DNA of 64,000 nt from Paenibacillus algicola (GCF_005577435.1 NZ_CP040396.1:199501-263500), one strand, 5' to 3'; counted from the stretch's first letter, positions 45,471-55,134 are shown. Notes: generated by a model not told the origin, from the sequence alone. Numbers and translations: made by a program.

Positions 45471-46823
45471 GTGAGAACTACGATGCTCAAGCTTCTTTGT
45501 CTGATGCTGGTGCTGACCTCAGTTGTAGCCTGCAGCAGCGGCTCGGAGGAGGGCAAGACCCAGGGAAGCGGTGCGAAGGGAACGGATGGGAAAGAACCTG
45601 TCAAGATGGTCATTCATCTGAACGGCATCGACGAGGATATCAAGATGAAGAAGGCGATGGAGGAAATCCAGAAGCTGGACAAGTACAGCCATGTGACGTT
45701 TGATTTCCACGGGAGAGAAGCGGATTTCCTGACCTCTGTGCCGATTGCGATCGCCTCGGGGGCCCAGGTGGATATTATCGTGGTGGCGAATCCGATGATT
45801 CAGCAGCAGTGGGCGGATGCCGGCACGATTGTACCGCTTGACGAGCTGTCCAAGTCGATCGGGGTGGATTTTAAAGAAGAGTTCGGCCCGTATGCAGACA
45901 ACGCCAGCAACAATGGCGAGCTGTTCATAGTGCCGCATAACATTACAAGATGGGCGCTGTATTATAACAAATCGCTCTTTGATCAGGCGGGTGTACCTTA
46001 TCCGGATGCAAAAGTGCCAATGACCTGGGATCAATACCGCGAGGTGGCCAAAAAGCTGACGACAGGGGAAGGGGCAGCCAAGAAATATGGCGCATTCTAC
46101 CTGCCGTGGGGCACCTTCTGGTATGGCGATGCGATCATGGCACTGGGCGGCGGCGAGCAGTTCTATACCGCTGAAGGGCTGTCCAATATCGAGGACCCTG
46201 TGTTTACAAGATCCATGGAACGAATCTATAATATGATGCATGTCGATCAGAGTATGCCGACCCATGCCAATACCGTAACATCCAAGATCGATCCTCCGGC
46301 CTTTATGAATGGCCAGTACGGTATGAATATCCAGGGTGGCTGGGTGCTGCCATGGGCTGCAGATAAAGAGAAGTTCCCTCGCGATTGGAAGCTCGGCGTC
46401 GCTCCGCTTCCGGTAGACAGCGGCGAGAAGACCAAAACCTGGGGCATCGTAAACGGTTTCGGTATCTCGCCAACCTCGGCCAATCCGGAGCTTGCGCTGG
46501 ACATTGCGATCGAGCTGAGCAGACTGGCCGCAAAGTATGCGGATTCCTCTGAATCCGCAAACCGTACGGTTTCCCAGGATGAGCTGTTCGCGGTATTCGG
46601 TGAAGCGCTCGCGGAGGATGATATTACGGTAGAGCAGCTGAAGAGCATTTTTGCGAACGAAGAGACTGAGTTTGTCGGGGAGAAGGTCATGGGTCCAAAC
46701 AACGTGAAATACGAAAAGGTCATCAACGAGGAGATAGAGAAGTACCTCGTGAAGGAGCAGGACATGCAGCAAACGATTCAGAACATCAAGACCCGGGGTG
46801 ACAAGACCATCCAGGAAAAGTAA
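45471..46823 (+). CDS. ABC transporter solute-binding lipoprotein, second system
   Basis: About 450 residues from the GTG at 45471 (AAAGGGG 9 bases upstream; an ATG at 45462 is also possible). A lipoprotein signal ends in VVACSS, so the mature protein is lipid-anchored outside. Family 1 sugar-binding fold with a WALYYNKSLFDQAGVPYP segment. Ends in a lysine-rich tail. It follows its two permeases and is followed by a hairpin. Confidence 0.86.
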   Translation: MRTTMLKLLCLMLVLTSVVACSSGSEEGKTQGSGAKGTDGKEPVKMVIHLNGIDEDIKMKKAMEEIQKLDKYSHVTFDFHGREADFLTSVPIAIASGAQVDIIVVANPMIQQQWADAGTIVPLDELSKSIGVDFKEEFGPYADNASNNGELFIVPHNITRWALYYNKSLFDQAGVPYPDAKVPMTWDQYREVAKKLTTGEGAAKKYGAFYLPWGTFWYGDAIMALGGGEQFYTAEGLSNIEDPVFTRSMERIYNMMHVDQSMPTHANTVTSKIDPPAFMNGQYGMNIQGGWVLPWAADKEKFPRDWKLGVAPLPVDSGEKTKTWGIVNGFGISPTSANPELALDIAIELSRLAAKYADSSESANRTVSQDELFAVFGEALAEDDITVEQLKSIFANEETEFVGEKVMGPNNVKYEKVINEEIEKYLVKEQDMQQTIQNIKTRGDKTIQEK

Positions 46824-46842
46824 GCTACCGGCAAAAATATCC

Positions 46843-46870
46843 TATCCAGTGCGGCTTTTCGCACTGGATA
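46843..46870 (+). terminator. Stem-loop after the second binding-protein gene
   Basis: TATCCAGTGCG and CGCACTGGATA form a perfect 11-bp stem. No long T-run follows, so read-through into the AraC sensor gene is possible. Confidence 0.55.
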
Positions 46871-46914
46871 GAGGTCTTTATGCCGGGATTTGGAGAGAAG
46901 AGGTGAGATGAAAG

Positions 46915-49191
46915 GTGCGATTTGCTGGGCTGAAGAAATTAAAGAACCTGTCGCTTTTTTACAAATATCTAATTTCCTATGCCTTGTTGCTGATCCTTCC
47001 TGTTATCGTCATCGGCCTTTTTTTGAATCATTATATTGTGTCAACGCTTCAAACTCAGGTGCAGCAGTCCAACCGGGCGATGCTTGAGCAGGTGAGGGAT
47101 ACGATGGATGGCCAATTGGCGGAGATGCGAAACATTGCCGTTCAGCTGTCCGTGCGGCGGGAATTTGATCCGGAGCGGCTGAGCAGTATTTATTCCATTT
47201 ATGAGGCGAAGGACAAGATCAGCCTGTATGCGGAAGCCAATGCGTTCTTCTCGGAGGTCGTGTATAAAGCCAGAAATCAGGACCTTCTGATCTCTTCCAA
47301 AAGCACCTATCTGTCCGTCGTGTTCTATAACATGTTTCTGAGCCAGTATCTGACCTATGATCAATACCTGGTTCTGCTGGGGTCGGACGTACCGGCGGTC
47401 AATGCCGCGAATGCCAGCCAATCGCTGGAGCATCCGCGCTCGGACCGGTATATCAGCTATGCCGTTCCTGTTCCGGCCTTCGGTTCCACCAGCAAGAACA
47501 AGGGCACCCTGCTCTTTCTAATCAAGGAGAAGAAGGTCAAGCAGATGTTCTCCTCCTTCCTGCCTTACCGTAAGAGCAATGTGTACATTCTGGATGCACA
47601 GGGACAGCTGGTCGCTTCTCTAGCCGATGCCGAAGGTGTTCCGGAGGGCTTGCTGGATGTAGAGGCGGGAAGCAGTGAAATCCGCAGGCTGGATGACGAC
47701 CAATATTATGTATCCAAAGTGATCTCGGCTTCCTCCGGCTGGACCTATGTGACCGTTGTGTCGGAGACGGAGCTGATGAAGCCGATTGACCAGGTGCAGC
47801 TGAAGGCCGGGATTGCACTGGCCCTTATCCTGTTTGTGGGGTCCAGCATTATTTATATCAATATGAACGTTCACTATCATCCGCTGCGCAAGCTGATTGA
47901 TGTGGTAGAGAGCAAGCTCCAGCCTGCCCAGGGCGAGAGCCCCTCCGGCGGACTGGAGAAGCTGCGCTCGGCCTTCGATTATATGAGCGATCGCAGCCAC
48001 ACGCTGGAATCCCAGGTGGAGCGCGGACGCCCAGCCCTGCGGCAGCAGCTGCTGAATCAGCTGCTGTCGGGACAGATTCGGGAATGGTCCGCGTTTCAGG
48101 AGCAGGGGACTGCGCTTGGCATCACCTTGAAGGCCGATCAATACCGGGTAGTCTGTATCCAGGCTCATCCGGGAGGCGAGATGAGTCTGATCCGGGAACG
48201 TCTTCCGGCGTTGTGGAGGTCGATGGTGCCGGAATCCATGGAGCTATACTCCATAGATACGATTCAGCCGGAGCAGTGGATCTGGATTCAGTCCTGCCCG
48301 CCGGAATCCGGCGGGGTCGAGAGCTGGAACGAGTGGCATCAGAGGCTGAAGGAAGCGACGGATTTGATGTGGACGATCGGGGTCGGAGAGGCCGTGGACG
48401 ATCTGACCCTGCTTCCGAAATCGTATATCAGCGCAACGACAGCGCTGCAGTACCGGCTTATTCTGGGAAAAGACCGTGTTATTCTGCCGCATCAGCTGAA
48501 TCAGGAGCATCAGAAGCTGCCCGTATACTCTGCGCAGCAGTTCCAGACGCTGCCGATGCTGCTGCGTGACCATGATACCGACAAGGTGAAGCAGCATATG
48601 AAGCAGCTGCTGGAGCATATTCATAGCAGCAGCTCCTCACTGCTGTCCGCGAAGTACATTTATTTTGATTTGATTAATACCCTGGTGAAGGCTGCGGCCG
48701 AGGCTGGAGCGGAGCGGGGAATGTCGGTGGCATACCCTGATGTCATTGCCCTGACCTCCTGCACCTCTTATCAGCAAATGGACGATATCGTCTGGAGCAC
48801 GTTCGAGCAGATTCGGCCGCTGCTGATGAAGGAAGCGCCAGTAGAGCAGGACCGTATTCTGCTTCAGGAGATGATCGAGCTGCTGCAGCAGAAATATGCC
48901 GATCCGCAGTTCAGCATCCAGAGCATGTCCAGTCACTTCTCCCAGTCGATTTCTTCGCTGTCGCGATATTTCAAGGAGCAGACCGGCCAGACGATCTCGG
49001 AGCATCTGCATGCCATTCGAATTAACAAGGCCCAACGGCTGCTCATCGACACCGATCTGTCGATTGCCGAAATCGTTCAAAAAATCGGTTACAGCGATCC
49101 TTCAAGCTTCATTCGCAAATTTAAGGCCGAGGTTCAGCTGACGCCGGGAGAGTACCGGAAGCGGCTGCAGCAGAATGAAGACAAGAAGTGA
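46915..49191 (+). CDS. Membrane-anchored AraC-family sensor-regulator
   Basis: 758 residues. A first membrane segment (about 18-38) and a second (about 294-314) enclose a dCache-like extracellular sensor of roughly 255 residues. A cytosolic linker follows. The last 100 residues hold the AraC DNA-binding domain (QSMSSHFSQSISSLSRYFKE and IAEIVQKIGYSDPSSFIRKFK). This architecture is common in Paenibacillus beside LplABC importers and lets the cell sense an extracellular sugar or a loaded binding protein directly. It is followed by a terminator and then the importer genes. The four-copy operator described at 49254 is its likely target (inference). Confidence 0.88.
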   Translation: MRFAGLKKLKNLSLFYKYLISYALLLILPVIVIGLFLNHYIVSTLQTQVQQSNRAMLEQVRDTMDGQLAEMRNIAVQLSVRREFDPERLSSIYSIYEAKDKISLYAEANAFFSEVVYKARNQDLLISSKSTYLSVVFYNMFLSQYLTYDQYLVLLGSDVPAVNAANASQSLEHPRSDRYISYAVPVPAFGSTSKNKGTLLFLIKEKKVKQMFSSFLPYRKSNVYILDAQGQLVASLADAEGVPEGLLDVEAGSSEIRRLDDDQYYVSKVISASSGWTYVTVVSETELMKPIDQVQLKAGIALALILFVGSSIIYINMNVHYHPLRKLIDVVESKLQPAQGESPSGGLEKLRSAFDYMSDRSHTLESQVERGRPALRQQLLNQLLSGQIREWSAFQEQGTALGITLKADQYRVVCIQAHPGGEMSLIRERLPALWRSMVPESMELYSIDTIQPEQWIWIQSCPPESGGVESWNEWHQRLKEATDLMWTIGVGEAVDDLTLLPKSYISATTALQYRLILGKDRVILPHQLNQEHQKLPVYSAQQFQTLPMLLRDHDTDKVKQHMKQLLEHIHSSSSSLLSAKYIYFDLINTLVKAAAEAGAERGMSVAYPDVIALTSCTSYQQMDDIVWSTFEQIRPLLMKEAPVEQDRILLQEMIELLQQKYADPQFSIQSMSSHFSQSISSLSRYFKEQTGQTISEHLHAIRINKAQRLLIDTDLSIAEIVQKIGYSDPSSFIRKFKAEVQLTPGEYRKRLQQNEDKK

Positions 49192-49210
49192 GCAGTCCCT
49201 CCTTAGGCAG

Positions 49211-49250
49211 GCCCGAAAACCCTTATCTATCAAGGGTTTTCGGGCTTTTT
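49211..49250 (+). terminator. Terminator after the AraC sensor gene
   Basis: GCCCGAAAACCCTT (49211-49224) and AAGGGTTTTCGGGC (49232-49245) form a perfect 14-bp stem followed by T5. Confidence 0.9.
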
Positions 49251-49253
49251 AAA

Positions 49254-49286
49254 TTTCGCATATCGCTCTGAATTTCGCTGATTGCG
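49254..49286 (+). promoter_or_regulatory. AraC-type operator, copy 1 (lplB-like operon)
   Basis: TTTCGCATAT, a variable middle, then GCTGATTGCG. It contains two direct half-sites starting TTTCGC, 19 bases apart, as expected for an AraC dimer. A TATAAT -10 box (49309-49314) begins 23 bases after the site, so the operator abuts the -35 position, as for a class II activator. Copies at 54998, 57041 and 61968. Confidence 0.7.
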
Positions 49287-49325
49287 CACTTGATCAGGTG
49301 GTTGGTATTATAATTTGCATCACGG

Positions 49326-49339
49326 TGAAAGCGCTTAAA
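49326..49339 (+). promoter_or_regulatory. cre-like site upstream of the lplB-like operon
   Basis: TGAAAGCGCTTAAA, 12 bases downstream of the -10 box, so it should overlap the transcription start. Confidence 0.65.
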
Positions 49340-49380
49340 ACCACGATCAACATTTTGAAAACGCACGGGAGGGGAATGCT

Positions 49381-50274
49381 TTGCTGAAGCAATGGAAAAG
49401 GCACTATGAACTATACTTGCTGCTGCTTCCTACACTGATTTATTTCGCCATTTTTGAATATGGCCCGATTTATGGCTTACAAATCGCCTTTAAGGATTTC
49501 CTGCCATTCAAAGGTATTGCCGACAGTCCATGGGTCGGCTTCGAGAACTTCCAGCGGTTCTTTGAGAACTACAAGTTCTGGGAAATTCTCTTCAATACGC
49601 TGACGATCAGCTTGTACGAGCTCGCATTGTTCCCGATTCCGGTCATCCTCGCGCTGCTGATTAATCAGCTGACGAGCCAGCGCTTCAAGAAGCTGGTCCA
49701 GACCGTCACGTACGCACCGCACTTTATTTCCACTGTCGTTGTCGTCGGGATGCTGTACCTGTTCCTGTCGCCTAGCAGTGGAGTCATTAACCACATGCTG
49801 ATGGGCCTCGGCATTGAAAGCCAGTATTTCATGGCCAAAGCGGAATGGTTCGCTTCGATCTTCGTGTGGTCCGGGGTGTGGCAGAACGCAGGCTGGGGCA
49901 CCATTATTTATCTGGCAGCACTGACGTCCATCAGTCCGGAGCTTCATGAATCCGCTGTCGTGGACGGTGCAAGCAAATTAAAGCGCATCATCCACATTGA
50001 TTTGCCGGGCATCATGCCTACGGTCATCGTCCTGCTCATTCTAAACATCGGCAGCTTTATGTCCGTCGGCTTCGAGAAGGTATACCTGATGCAGAATCCG
50101 CTTAACATCAACTCGGCGGAGATCATTCAGACGTATGTGTACAAGAGTGGCTTGCTCAATGCACAGTACAGCTATTCTGCGGCGATCGGGATGTTCAACT
50201 CCGTTGTAAACTGTATTTTGCTGGTCACTGTCAATCTGATTGCCAAACGCTTCGGCAAGGCGAGTCTGTGGTAG
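49381..50274 (+). CDS. LplB-type sugar ABC transporter permease
   Basis: 297 residues beginning at a TTG (49381) after GGGAGGGG. Six membrane segments; N-terminal LLLLPTLIYFAIFEYGPIYG is typical of LplB/YtcP-family permeases, and the EAA loop is LHESAVVDGASKLKRIIHID. First gene of an importer operon with the next permease, binding protein A and GH127 copy 2. No ATPase gene nearby. Confidence 0.88.
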   Translation: MLKQWKRHYELYLLLLPTLIYFAIFEYGPIYGLQIAFKDFLPFKGIADSPWVGFENFQRFFENYKFWEILFNTLTISLYELALFPIPVILALLINQLTSQRFKKLVQTVTYAPHFISTVVVVGMLYLFLSPSSGVINHMLMGLGIESQYFMAKAEWFASIFVWSGVWQNAGWGTIIYLAALTSISPELHESAVVDGASKLKRIIHIDLPGIMPTVIVLLILNIGSFMSVGFEKVYLMQNPLNINSAEIIQTYVYKSGLLNAQYSYSAAIGMFNSVVNCILLVTVNLIAKRFGKASLW

Positions 50275-50287
50275 GAGGGGAAAAGAA

Positions 50288-51178
50288 ATGGACGTATTAA
50301 ACAAAAGTAGATCCGACAGGCTGTTTGACTGGTTCAATGTCCTGCTGTTCTGCGGCATCCTGTTCGTGGTCATTTATCCGCTGTATTTCATTATTGTGGC
50401 CTCCATCAGCAGCCCGGATCTTGTCAATTCCGGACAGATTCGCTTCCTGCCGAGGGATGTGACCTGGATCGGCTATGAACGGATTTTTAACGATGATGAG
50501 ATCTGGCGGGGGTACTCGAACTCGATCTTTTATACCTTCTTCGGAACCCTGTTCCGTGTCAGCCTGATCATCACGGGCGGTTACGCCTTGTCACGCAAGG
50601 ATCTTCCATTCTCCGGGGTGCTGATGATCCTGATCCTGTTCACCATGTTCTTTAACGGCGGACTGATCCCGACGTACCTGCTGGTGAAGGAGCTTGGCAT
50701 GGTGAACACCATCTGGGCCATGATCGTTCCAGGTGCGGTCAGTGTATATCAGCTCATTATCGTGAGAACCTTCTTCCAGAACACGATTCCGGGCGAGATG
50801 CTGGAGGCCGCCATGATGGACGGCTGCGGTAACTTCAAATTTTTCATTCGGATGGTGATTCCGCTGTCTCTGCCGATCATTGCCGTTATGGTGCTGTTCA
50901 ATGCCGTGGCACTGTGGAATTCCTATTTCCAGGCTCTGATTTATCTGAATGATGCGAGTCTGCATCCGCTGCAGATTGTTCTCCGCAAAATTCTGATCGT
51001 CAGCGAAGCCCAGCTGGATATGATCGACAGCTCCAAGGATGCGGTGGAAGAACAGAAGGTAGCAGGCCTGGTCAAATACGGTATGGTCGTGGTGGCAAGT
51101 CTGCCGGTGCTTGTGCTGTATCCGTTCCTGCAGCGTTATTTCGTCAAAGGTGTCATGATCGGCTCTGTTAAAGGCTAA
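50288..51178 (+). CDS. LplC/YtcP-type sugar ABC transporter permease
   Basis: 296 residues from the ATG at 50288 (GGAGGGG upstream). The family signatures FTMFFNGGLIPTYLLVKELGM (two parts), the EAA loop MLEAAMMDGCGNFKFFIRM and the closing FVKGVMIGSVKG are present. Partner of the preceding permease; expected to import oligosaccharides bound by the three lipoproteins that follow. Confidence 0.88.
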   Translation: MDVLNKSRSDRLFDWFNVLLFCGILFVVIYPLYFIIVASISSPDLVNSGQIRFLPRDVTWIGYERIFNDDEIWRGYSNSIFYTFFGTLFRVSLIITGGYALSRKDLPFSGVLMILILFTMFFNGGLIPTYLLVKELGMVNTIWAMIVPGAVSVYQLIIVRTFFQNTIPGEMLEAAMMDGCGNFKFFIRMVIPLSLPIIAVMVLFNAVALWNSYFQALIYLNDASLHPLQIVLRKILIVSEAQLDMIDSSKDAVEEQKVAGLVKYGMVVVASLPVLVLYPFLQRYFVKGVMIGSVKG

Positions 51179-51235
51179 TAGAGCTTCATGAATATACAAG
51201 CTTCATTAGAAATTATACCCAGGAGGTCATGAGAA

Positions 51236-52855
51236 ATGAGAAACAAAAAATGGTCTGCAGGCATGAGCGCCATGCTGGCTGCTGTGCTGCTGCTGAGCGG
51301 CTGCTCTAGCTCGGAAAGCACACCGTCGTCATCCGATAAGGATCAGGGCAAGGCCGCAGAGGCAACAGAAATTCAATTTCCGCTGGAGAAGCCGGTTAAG
51401 CTGGAGATTCTGGCAAGCACCCCGCCGCAGGTCAAGAAGAACTATAACGAAATGCAGATGTTCAAAGAGCTGAAAGAATTAACGAATGTCGATGTGGAAT
51501 GGACTCAAGTAGGCTGGGAGCAGTTGGCTGAGAAGAAGAACATCGTTATTGCCAGCGGAGACCTGCCGGACGCATTTTACGGCCGCGGTGTACTGCTGGA
51601 TCAGGAAATCGTGAAGCTGGGCAGCCAGGGAGCGATTATTCCACTGGAGGATCTCATCGAGCAGCATGCACCTAACCTGAAAAAAGTGTTTGAGCAGCGC
51701 CCTGATTTCAAAACCATGCTGACGGCTACAGACGGCCATATCTACTCTCTGCCTACGTTCGTCGAGCGTGATTTCAACGAAATTCCTTCCGTGCTGTTCA
51801 TTAACAAGAAGTGGCTGGACCAGCTGGGCATGGCTGTCCCGACGACGACAGACGAATTCTATGAAGCTCTGAAAGCGTTCAAGGAAAAAGACCCGAATGG
51901 CAACGGCAAGGCAGACGAGGTTCCATTCTCCTTCCTGTTCAACAATGCACAGAACGGCTCGAACTCGCTGGCCGGCTCCTTCGGAATCAAGCAGGACGAT
52001 CCGCGGAACAACCTGTATGTGGATAACGGCACCGTTAAATATGCTCCGGAGCAGCCGGAATACCAGACATACCTGGAATATTTGAACAAGCTGTTCAAGG
52101 AAAACCTGGTAGATCAGGAAGTGTTCACGCATGACCAGAATACGTACCTGACAAAGGTAAGAAGCACGGATGTTCCGATTGGCGCCTTCTTCGGCTATTC
52201 CCAACGCAGCGTATTCGGGAACCTGAATGAGGATTATGTGCCGGTTCCTACGCTGAAGGGTCCGGACGGGAAGCAAGGCTGGCTGCGTATGCCAGCTGCA
52301 GTTGTTAAAGGATCTTTTGCTATCACAGCTTCGAACGAGCATCCGGAAGTGACGTTGAAGTGGATGGATGCCATGTTTGAAGAAATGCTGAGCTTCCAGT
52401 TTGAGATTGGTCCGATCGGTGTGACGGTAAAGGAAAATCCGGATGGTACGTTTGACAAAATGCCGATTCCGGACGGCATGAACTCGGGTGATTTCAAGCA
52501 CTCCGAAGCGCCAGGTAACGGTGCAACGGTGATCGTGCTGCAGGATGTGGTAGACCGCCTGATCGACGAGCAGGCGGATGAGAAGCGGGAGTACTATGAA
52601 ATGTACGATCCGTTCGCATCCAAGGATGTCATTCAGGATATGCTATGGTCCGCTGAGGACGGCGAGAAGCTGGCCGCCATCAACCTCGACCTGAACGGTA
52701 AAAATGGATACTATGCAAGCACCTTTGCCAAATTTGTCATGAACGGCTTCACCCAGGCCGATTGGGACAATCACCTGGCACAGCTGAAGAAGCTGAAGGT
52801 GGATGAATACGTTGCGCTGTATCAGAAGTACTACGATACAGCAAACGGTAAATAA
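51236..52855 (+). CDS. LplA-type solute-binding lipoprotein A
   Basis: 539 residues. Lipoprotein signal with LLSGC and Cys near residue 23. A large family 1 binding protein of the LplA subgroup, with a conserved calcium-site-like DPNGNGKADEVPF stretch. AGGAGG at 51221 precedes the ATG by 9 bases. It is the parental member of a set of three: proteins B (55135) and C (57168) share most of the sequence. A terminator with likely read-through separates it from GH127 copy 2. Confidence 0.88.
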   Translation: MRNKKWSAGMSAMLAAVLLLSGCSSSESTPSSSDKDQGKAAEATEIQFPLEKPVKLEILASTPPQVKKNYNEMQMFKELKELTNVDVEWTQVGWEQLAEKKNIVIASGDLPDAFYGRGVLLDQEIVKLGSQGAIIPLEDLIEQHAPNLKKVFEQRPDFKTMLTATDGHIYSLPTFVERDFNEIPSVLFINKKWLDQLGMAVPTTTDEFYEALKAFKEKDPNGNGKADEVPFSFLFNNAQNGSNSLAGSFGIKQDDPRNNLYVDNGTVKYAPEQPEYQTYLEYLNKLFKENLVDQEVFTHDQNTYLTKVRSTDVPIGAFFGYSQRSVFGNLNEDYVPVPTLKGPDGKQGWLRMPAAVVKGSFAITASNEHPEVTLKWMDAMFEEMLSFQFEIGPIGVTVKENPDGTFDKMPIPDGMNSGDFKHSEAPGNGATVIVLQDVVDRLIDEQADEKREYYEMYDPFASKDVIQDMLWSAEDGEKLAAINLDLNGKNGYYASTFAKFVMNGFTQADWDNHLAQLKKLKVDEYVALYQKYYDTANGK

Positions 52856-52866
52856 TTGAGCTCTGG

Positions 52867-52900
52867 AGCTGGACCTGGGTATGAACAGGTCCAGCTTTTT
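52867..52900 (+). terminator. Terminator/attenuator after binding protein A
   Basis: AGCTGGACCT and AGGTCCAGCT form a 10-bp stem followed by T5. GH127 copy 2 starts only 35 bases later with no visible promoter, so partial read-through is likely. Confidence 0.8.
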
Positions 52901-52934
52901 ATTCAATATGAAGAAGATGAAGGGAGAAATCGCT

Positions 52935-54815
52935 ATGAGTACGCACACGATCGCCAAGTTTCAGCCCGTCAAGCTGGGAGAAGCGAAATTAATTGGAGGG
53001 TTCTGGGGAAATCGCGTAGATGATTACATGCACGTCATCAAGAGCATGGAAAGCTCTTTGATGCATCCGGACAATGCTGCGCGCCTGATTAATTTCGGCA
53101 TTGCTGCCGGAGAGCTGGAAGGAACTTTTCACGACAATGACTGGTCTGATGGCGATTGCTATAAATTTATAGAAGGCTGTGCCAATCAATATGCCGTAAC
53201 CAAGGATCCGAAGATTCTGGAAATCCTGGACAAGTATATTCCCTGGATCGAAGCCTCCCAGGAGCCGGACGGATACATCAACACCCAGATTCTGCTGACA
53301 GACAAGGAGCGGTGGCAGCATCCGGGTCATCACGAGCTGTATAACATCGGGCATTTATTCACGGCAGCCTGCGCACTGTATGAAGCGGCAGGGGATGACC
53401 GCCTGCTGAAGGTCGCCGTCCGTTGTGCTGATTACTTGTGCACGGTATTTATGCCGCTGAATGCGGAACTGGGCGACTTCTGCTTCAACCCGAGTCAGAT
53501 CATGGGACTCGTGGATCTGTATCGTCTGACCGGAACACAGCGTTATTTGGAGCTGGCAGACATTTTCGTGACCATGCGCGGCACGAAGCAGGGCAACGGA
53601 GACCAGAATCAGAACCGCATCGCACTGCGTGAGGAATATAAGCCTGTCGGTCATGCGGTAACGGCTTCTTATCTGTACGCCGGGGCCGCGGATGTGTATG
53701 CCTATACCCGGGATGAGACCTTGCTGACGGCACTGGAACGAATCTGGAATGATATGATCAGCCGGAGAATTTATATTACAGGCGGCGTATGTCCGATTTA
53801 TGAAGGGGTGTCCGAGCGGGGAGATCGGGTTCAAGAGGCGTTCGGCGATGAATTCAATTTGCCGAACCGAATCGCGTACAATGAGACCTGTGCGAATATC
53901 GCAGCTGCGATGTGGGCACACCGGATGCTGCATGTGACGAACAAGGCTGTATACGGCGACTGGATGGAAAGCATTCTCTACAATGCCGGCATCTCTGGCG
54001 GCAGCCTGGACATGACCCGGTACTTCTATGCGAATCCGCTGTCACACCGTGTTCATGAACGCATCAAGCCGACCTTCCGCCAATACGCGCATGCACCGAA
54101 TGAACGGTTTGTCACGTTTGGCTGCTGGTGCTGTCCGCCGCAGCTGTGGAGAACCTTGACAGGCATGCCGAAGTGGATCTACTCCACCTCCGAGCAAGGG
54201 GTAGCGATTAACCTGTTCGCAGGCTGTGAGCTGGACTCCCAGCTGGCGAACGGAGACCCGGTGAAGCTGCGCATGGAAACCCATTACCCGTGGGATCAGG
54301 AGGTCAAGATTTACGTTGACCAGGCGCCGGCAGGGGGCATGAAGCTCTCCTTCCGGATCCCGGCGTGGTGCACCGATGCGACCTGCAACGGCCAGCCGAT
54401 TCAAAGCGGTATTCATGAAGTGACGGTTCAGTCGGGAGAGGAAATCAACATCCAGCTGCCGATGAAGGCGCAGCTGTATCAGGCTAATCCGATGGTCGAG
54501 CAGGCGAATGGAATGGTTGCCGTGAAGCGGGGACCGGTCGTCTACTGCCTGGAGGGCTGTGATATTTCCGGGGATGCCACTCTGGATGAGCTGGCACTTC
54601 CTACCCAAGCTGTTTTCCAAGAGGTGCCAATTGCCGAGATGCCTTATCATATGGTAGGCTTGCAGACAGAGATGGTGATCCGGCCGAAGGGCGATGCACT
54701 GTATCATCCGCTGGTGCAGGATCAGAATCAGACCGTGACGGTAAGGCTGATCCCGTATTTCTCCTGGGCGAACCGGGAGGAAAGTGATATGAGCGTCTGG
54801 TTTCCGCGAGCATAA
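52935..54815 (+). CDS. GH127 (DUF1680) glycoside hydrolase, copy 2
   Basis: 626 residues from the ATG at 52935 (AGGGAG upstream). The motif residues fall at the same numbers as in copy 1: Glu317 and Cys319 (NETCAN), Cys399 and Cys400 (CWCCPPQ). No signal peptide. It lies in the importer operon, so its substrate is likely what the LplBC system brings in. The last 22 codons and the terminator recur twice downstream as duplication fossils. Anhydrogalactosidase versus arabinofuranosidase activity cannot be decided from sequence; context favours the former. Confidence 0.86.
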   Translation: MSTHTIAKFQPVKLGEAKLIGGFWGNRVDDYMHVIKSMESSLMHPDNAARLINFGIAAGELEGTFHDNDWSDGDCYKFIEGCANQYAVTKDPKILEILDKYIPWIEASQEPDGYINTQILLTDKERWQHPGHHELYNIGHLFTAACALYEAAGDDRLLKVAVRCADYLCTVFMPLNAELGDFCFNPSQIMGLVDLYRLTGTQRYLELADIFVTMRGTKQGNGDQNQNRIALREEYKPVGHAVTASYLYAGAADVYAYTRDETLLTALERIWNDMISRRIYITGGVCPIYEGVSERGDRVQEAFGDEFNLPNRIAYNETCANIAAAMWAHRMLHVTNKAVYGDWMESILYNAGISGGSLDMTRYFYANPLSHRVHERIKPTFRQYAHAPNERFVTFGCWCCPPQLWRTLTGMPKWIYSTSEQGVAINLFAGCELDSQLANGDPVKLRMETHYPWDQEVKIYVDQAPAGGMKLSFRIPAWCTDATCNGQPIQSGIHEVTVQSGEEINIQLPMKAQLYQANPMVEQANGMVAVKRGPVVYCLEGCDISGDATLDELALPTQAVFQEVPIAEMPYHMVGLQTEMVIRPKGDALYHPLVQDQNQTVTVRLIPYFSWANREESDMSVWFPRA

Positions 54816-54837
54816 TGGTTCCAGCTGAAGCCTGAAG

Positions 54838-54884
54838 AGGGGCTGCTCCTGAAAGATTTCGATCTCCGGGGAGCAGTCCCTTTA
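54838..54884 (+). terminator. Terminator after GH127 copy 2
   Basis: AGGGGCTGCTCC pairs with GGAGCAGTCCCT and is followed by TTTATA. Copied at 56881 and 58908. Confidence 0.8.
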
Positions 54885-54997
54885 TATTGACTGTAATCTG
54901 CCGCTCAGAGCGTTCCAAATCCCTCTGCTGAATTTCACCAATTGGGGGTTAGGAAGCTGAAAAGCTTGATATATAAGGGTTTTTGGGACGTCGAGGT

Positions 54998-55030
54998 TTC
55001 GCATATGCCTGGCGATTTTGGCTGATTGCG
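54998..55030 (+). promoter_or_regulatory. AraC-type operator, copy 2 (binding protein B)
   Basis: TTTCGCATAT then GCTGATTGCG at the far end, 33 bp in total. A -10-like TATTGT (55050-55055) follows at 20 bases. Same module as 49254. Confidence 0.7.
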
Positions 55031-55070
55031 GGCAGCAGCTGTTGTCTGCTATTGTGATCTCACAACCAGA

Positions 55071-55084
55071 TGTAAGCGCTTCAT
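55071..55084 (+). promoter_or_regulatory. cre-like site upstream of binding protein B
   Basis: TGTAAGCGCTTCAT, 41 bases after the operator, near the expected transcription start. Confidence 0.65.
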
Positions 55085-55134
55085 AAATGACGAGGGTCAT
55101 GATAGACAAACCATTATTTTGGGAGGTTGTACAC

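Noticed and set aside
46890..47087. 65-codon frame starting with MERRGEMKGAICWAEE
   Set aside because: It overlaps the start of the AraC sensor gene in another frame and has no family features.
49211..49250. Stem-loop considered as a riboswitch
   Set aside because: It is a single perfect stem with a T-tract directly behind a stop codon, which is an ordinary terminator.
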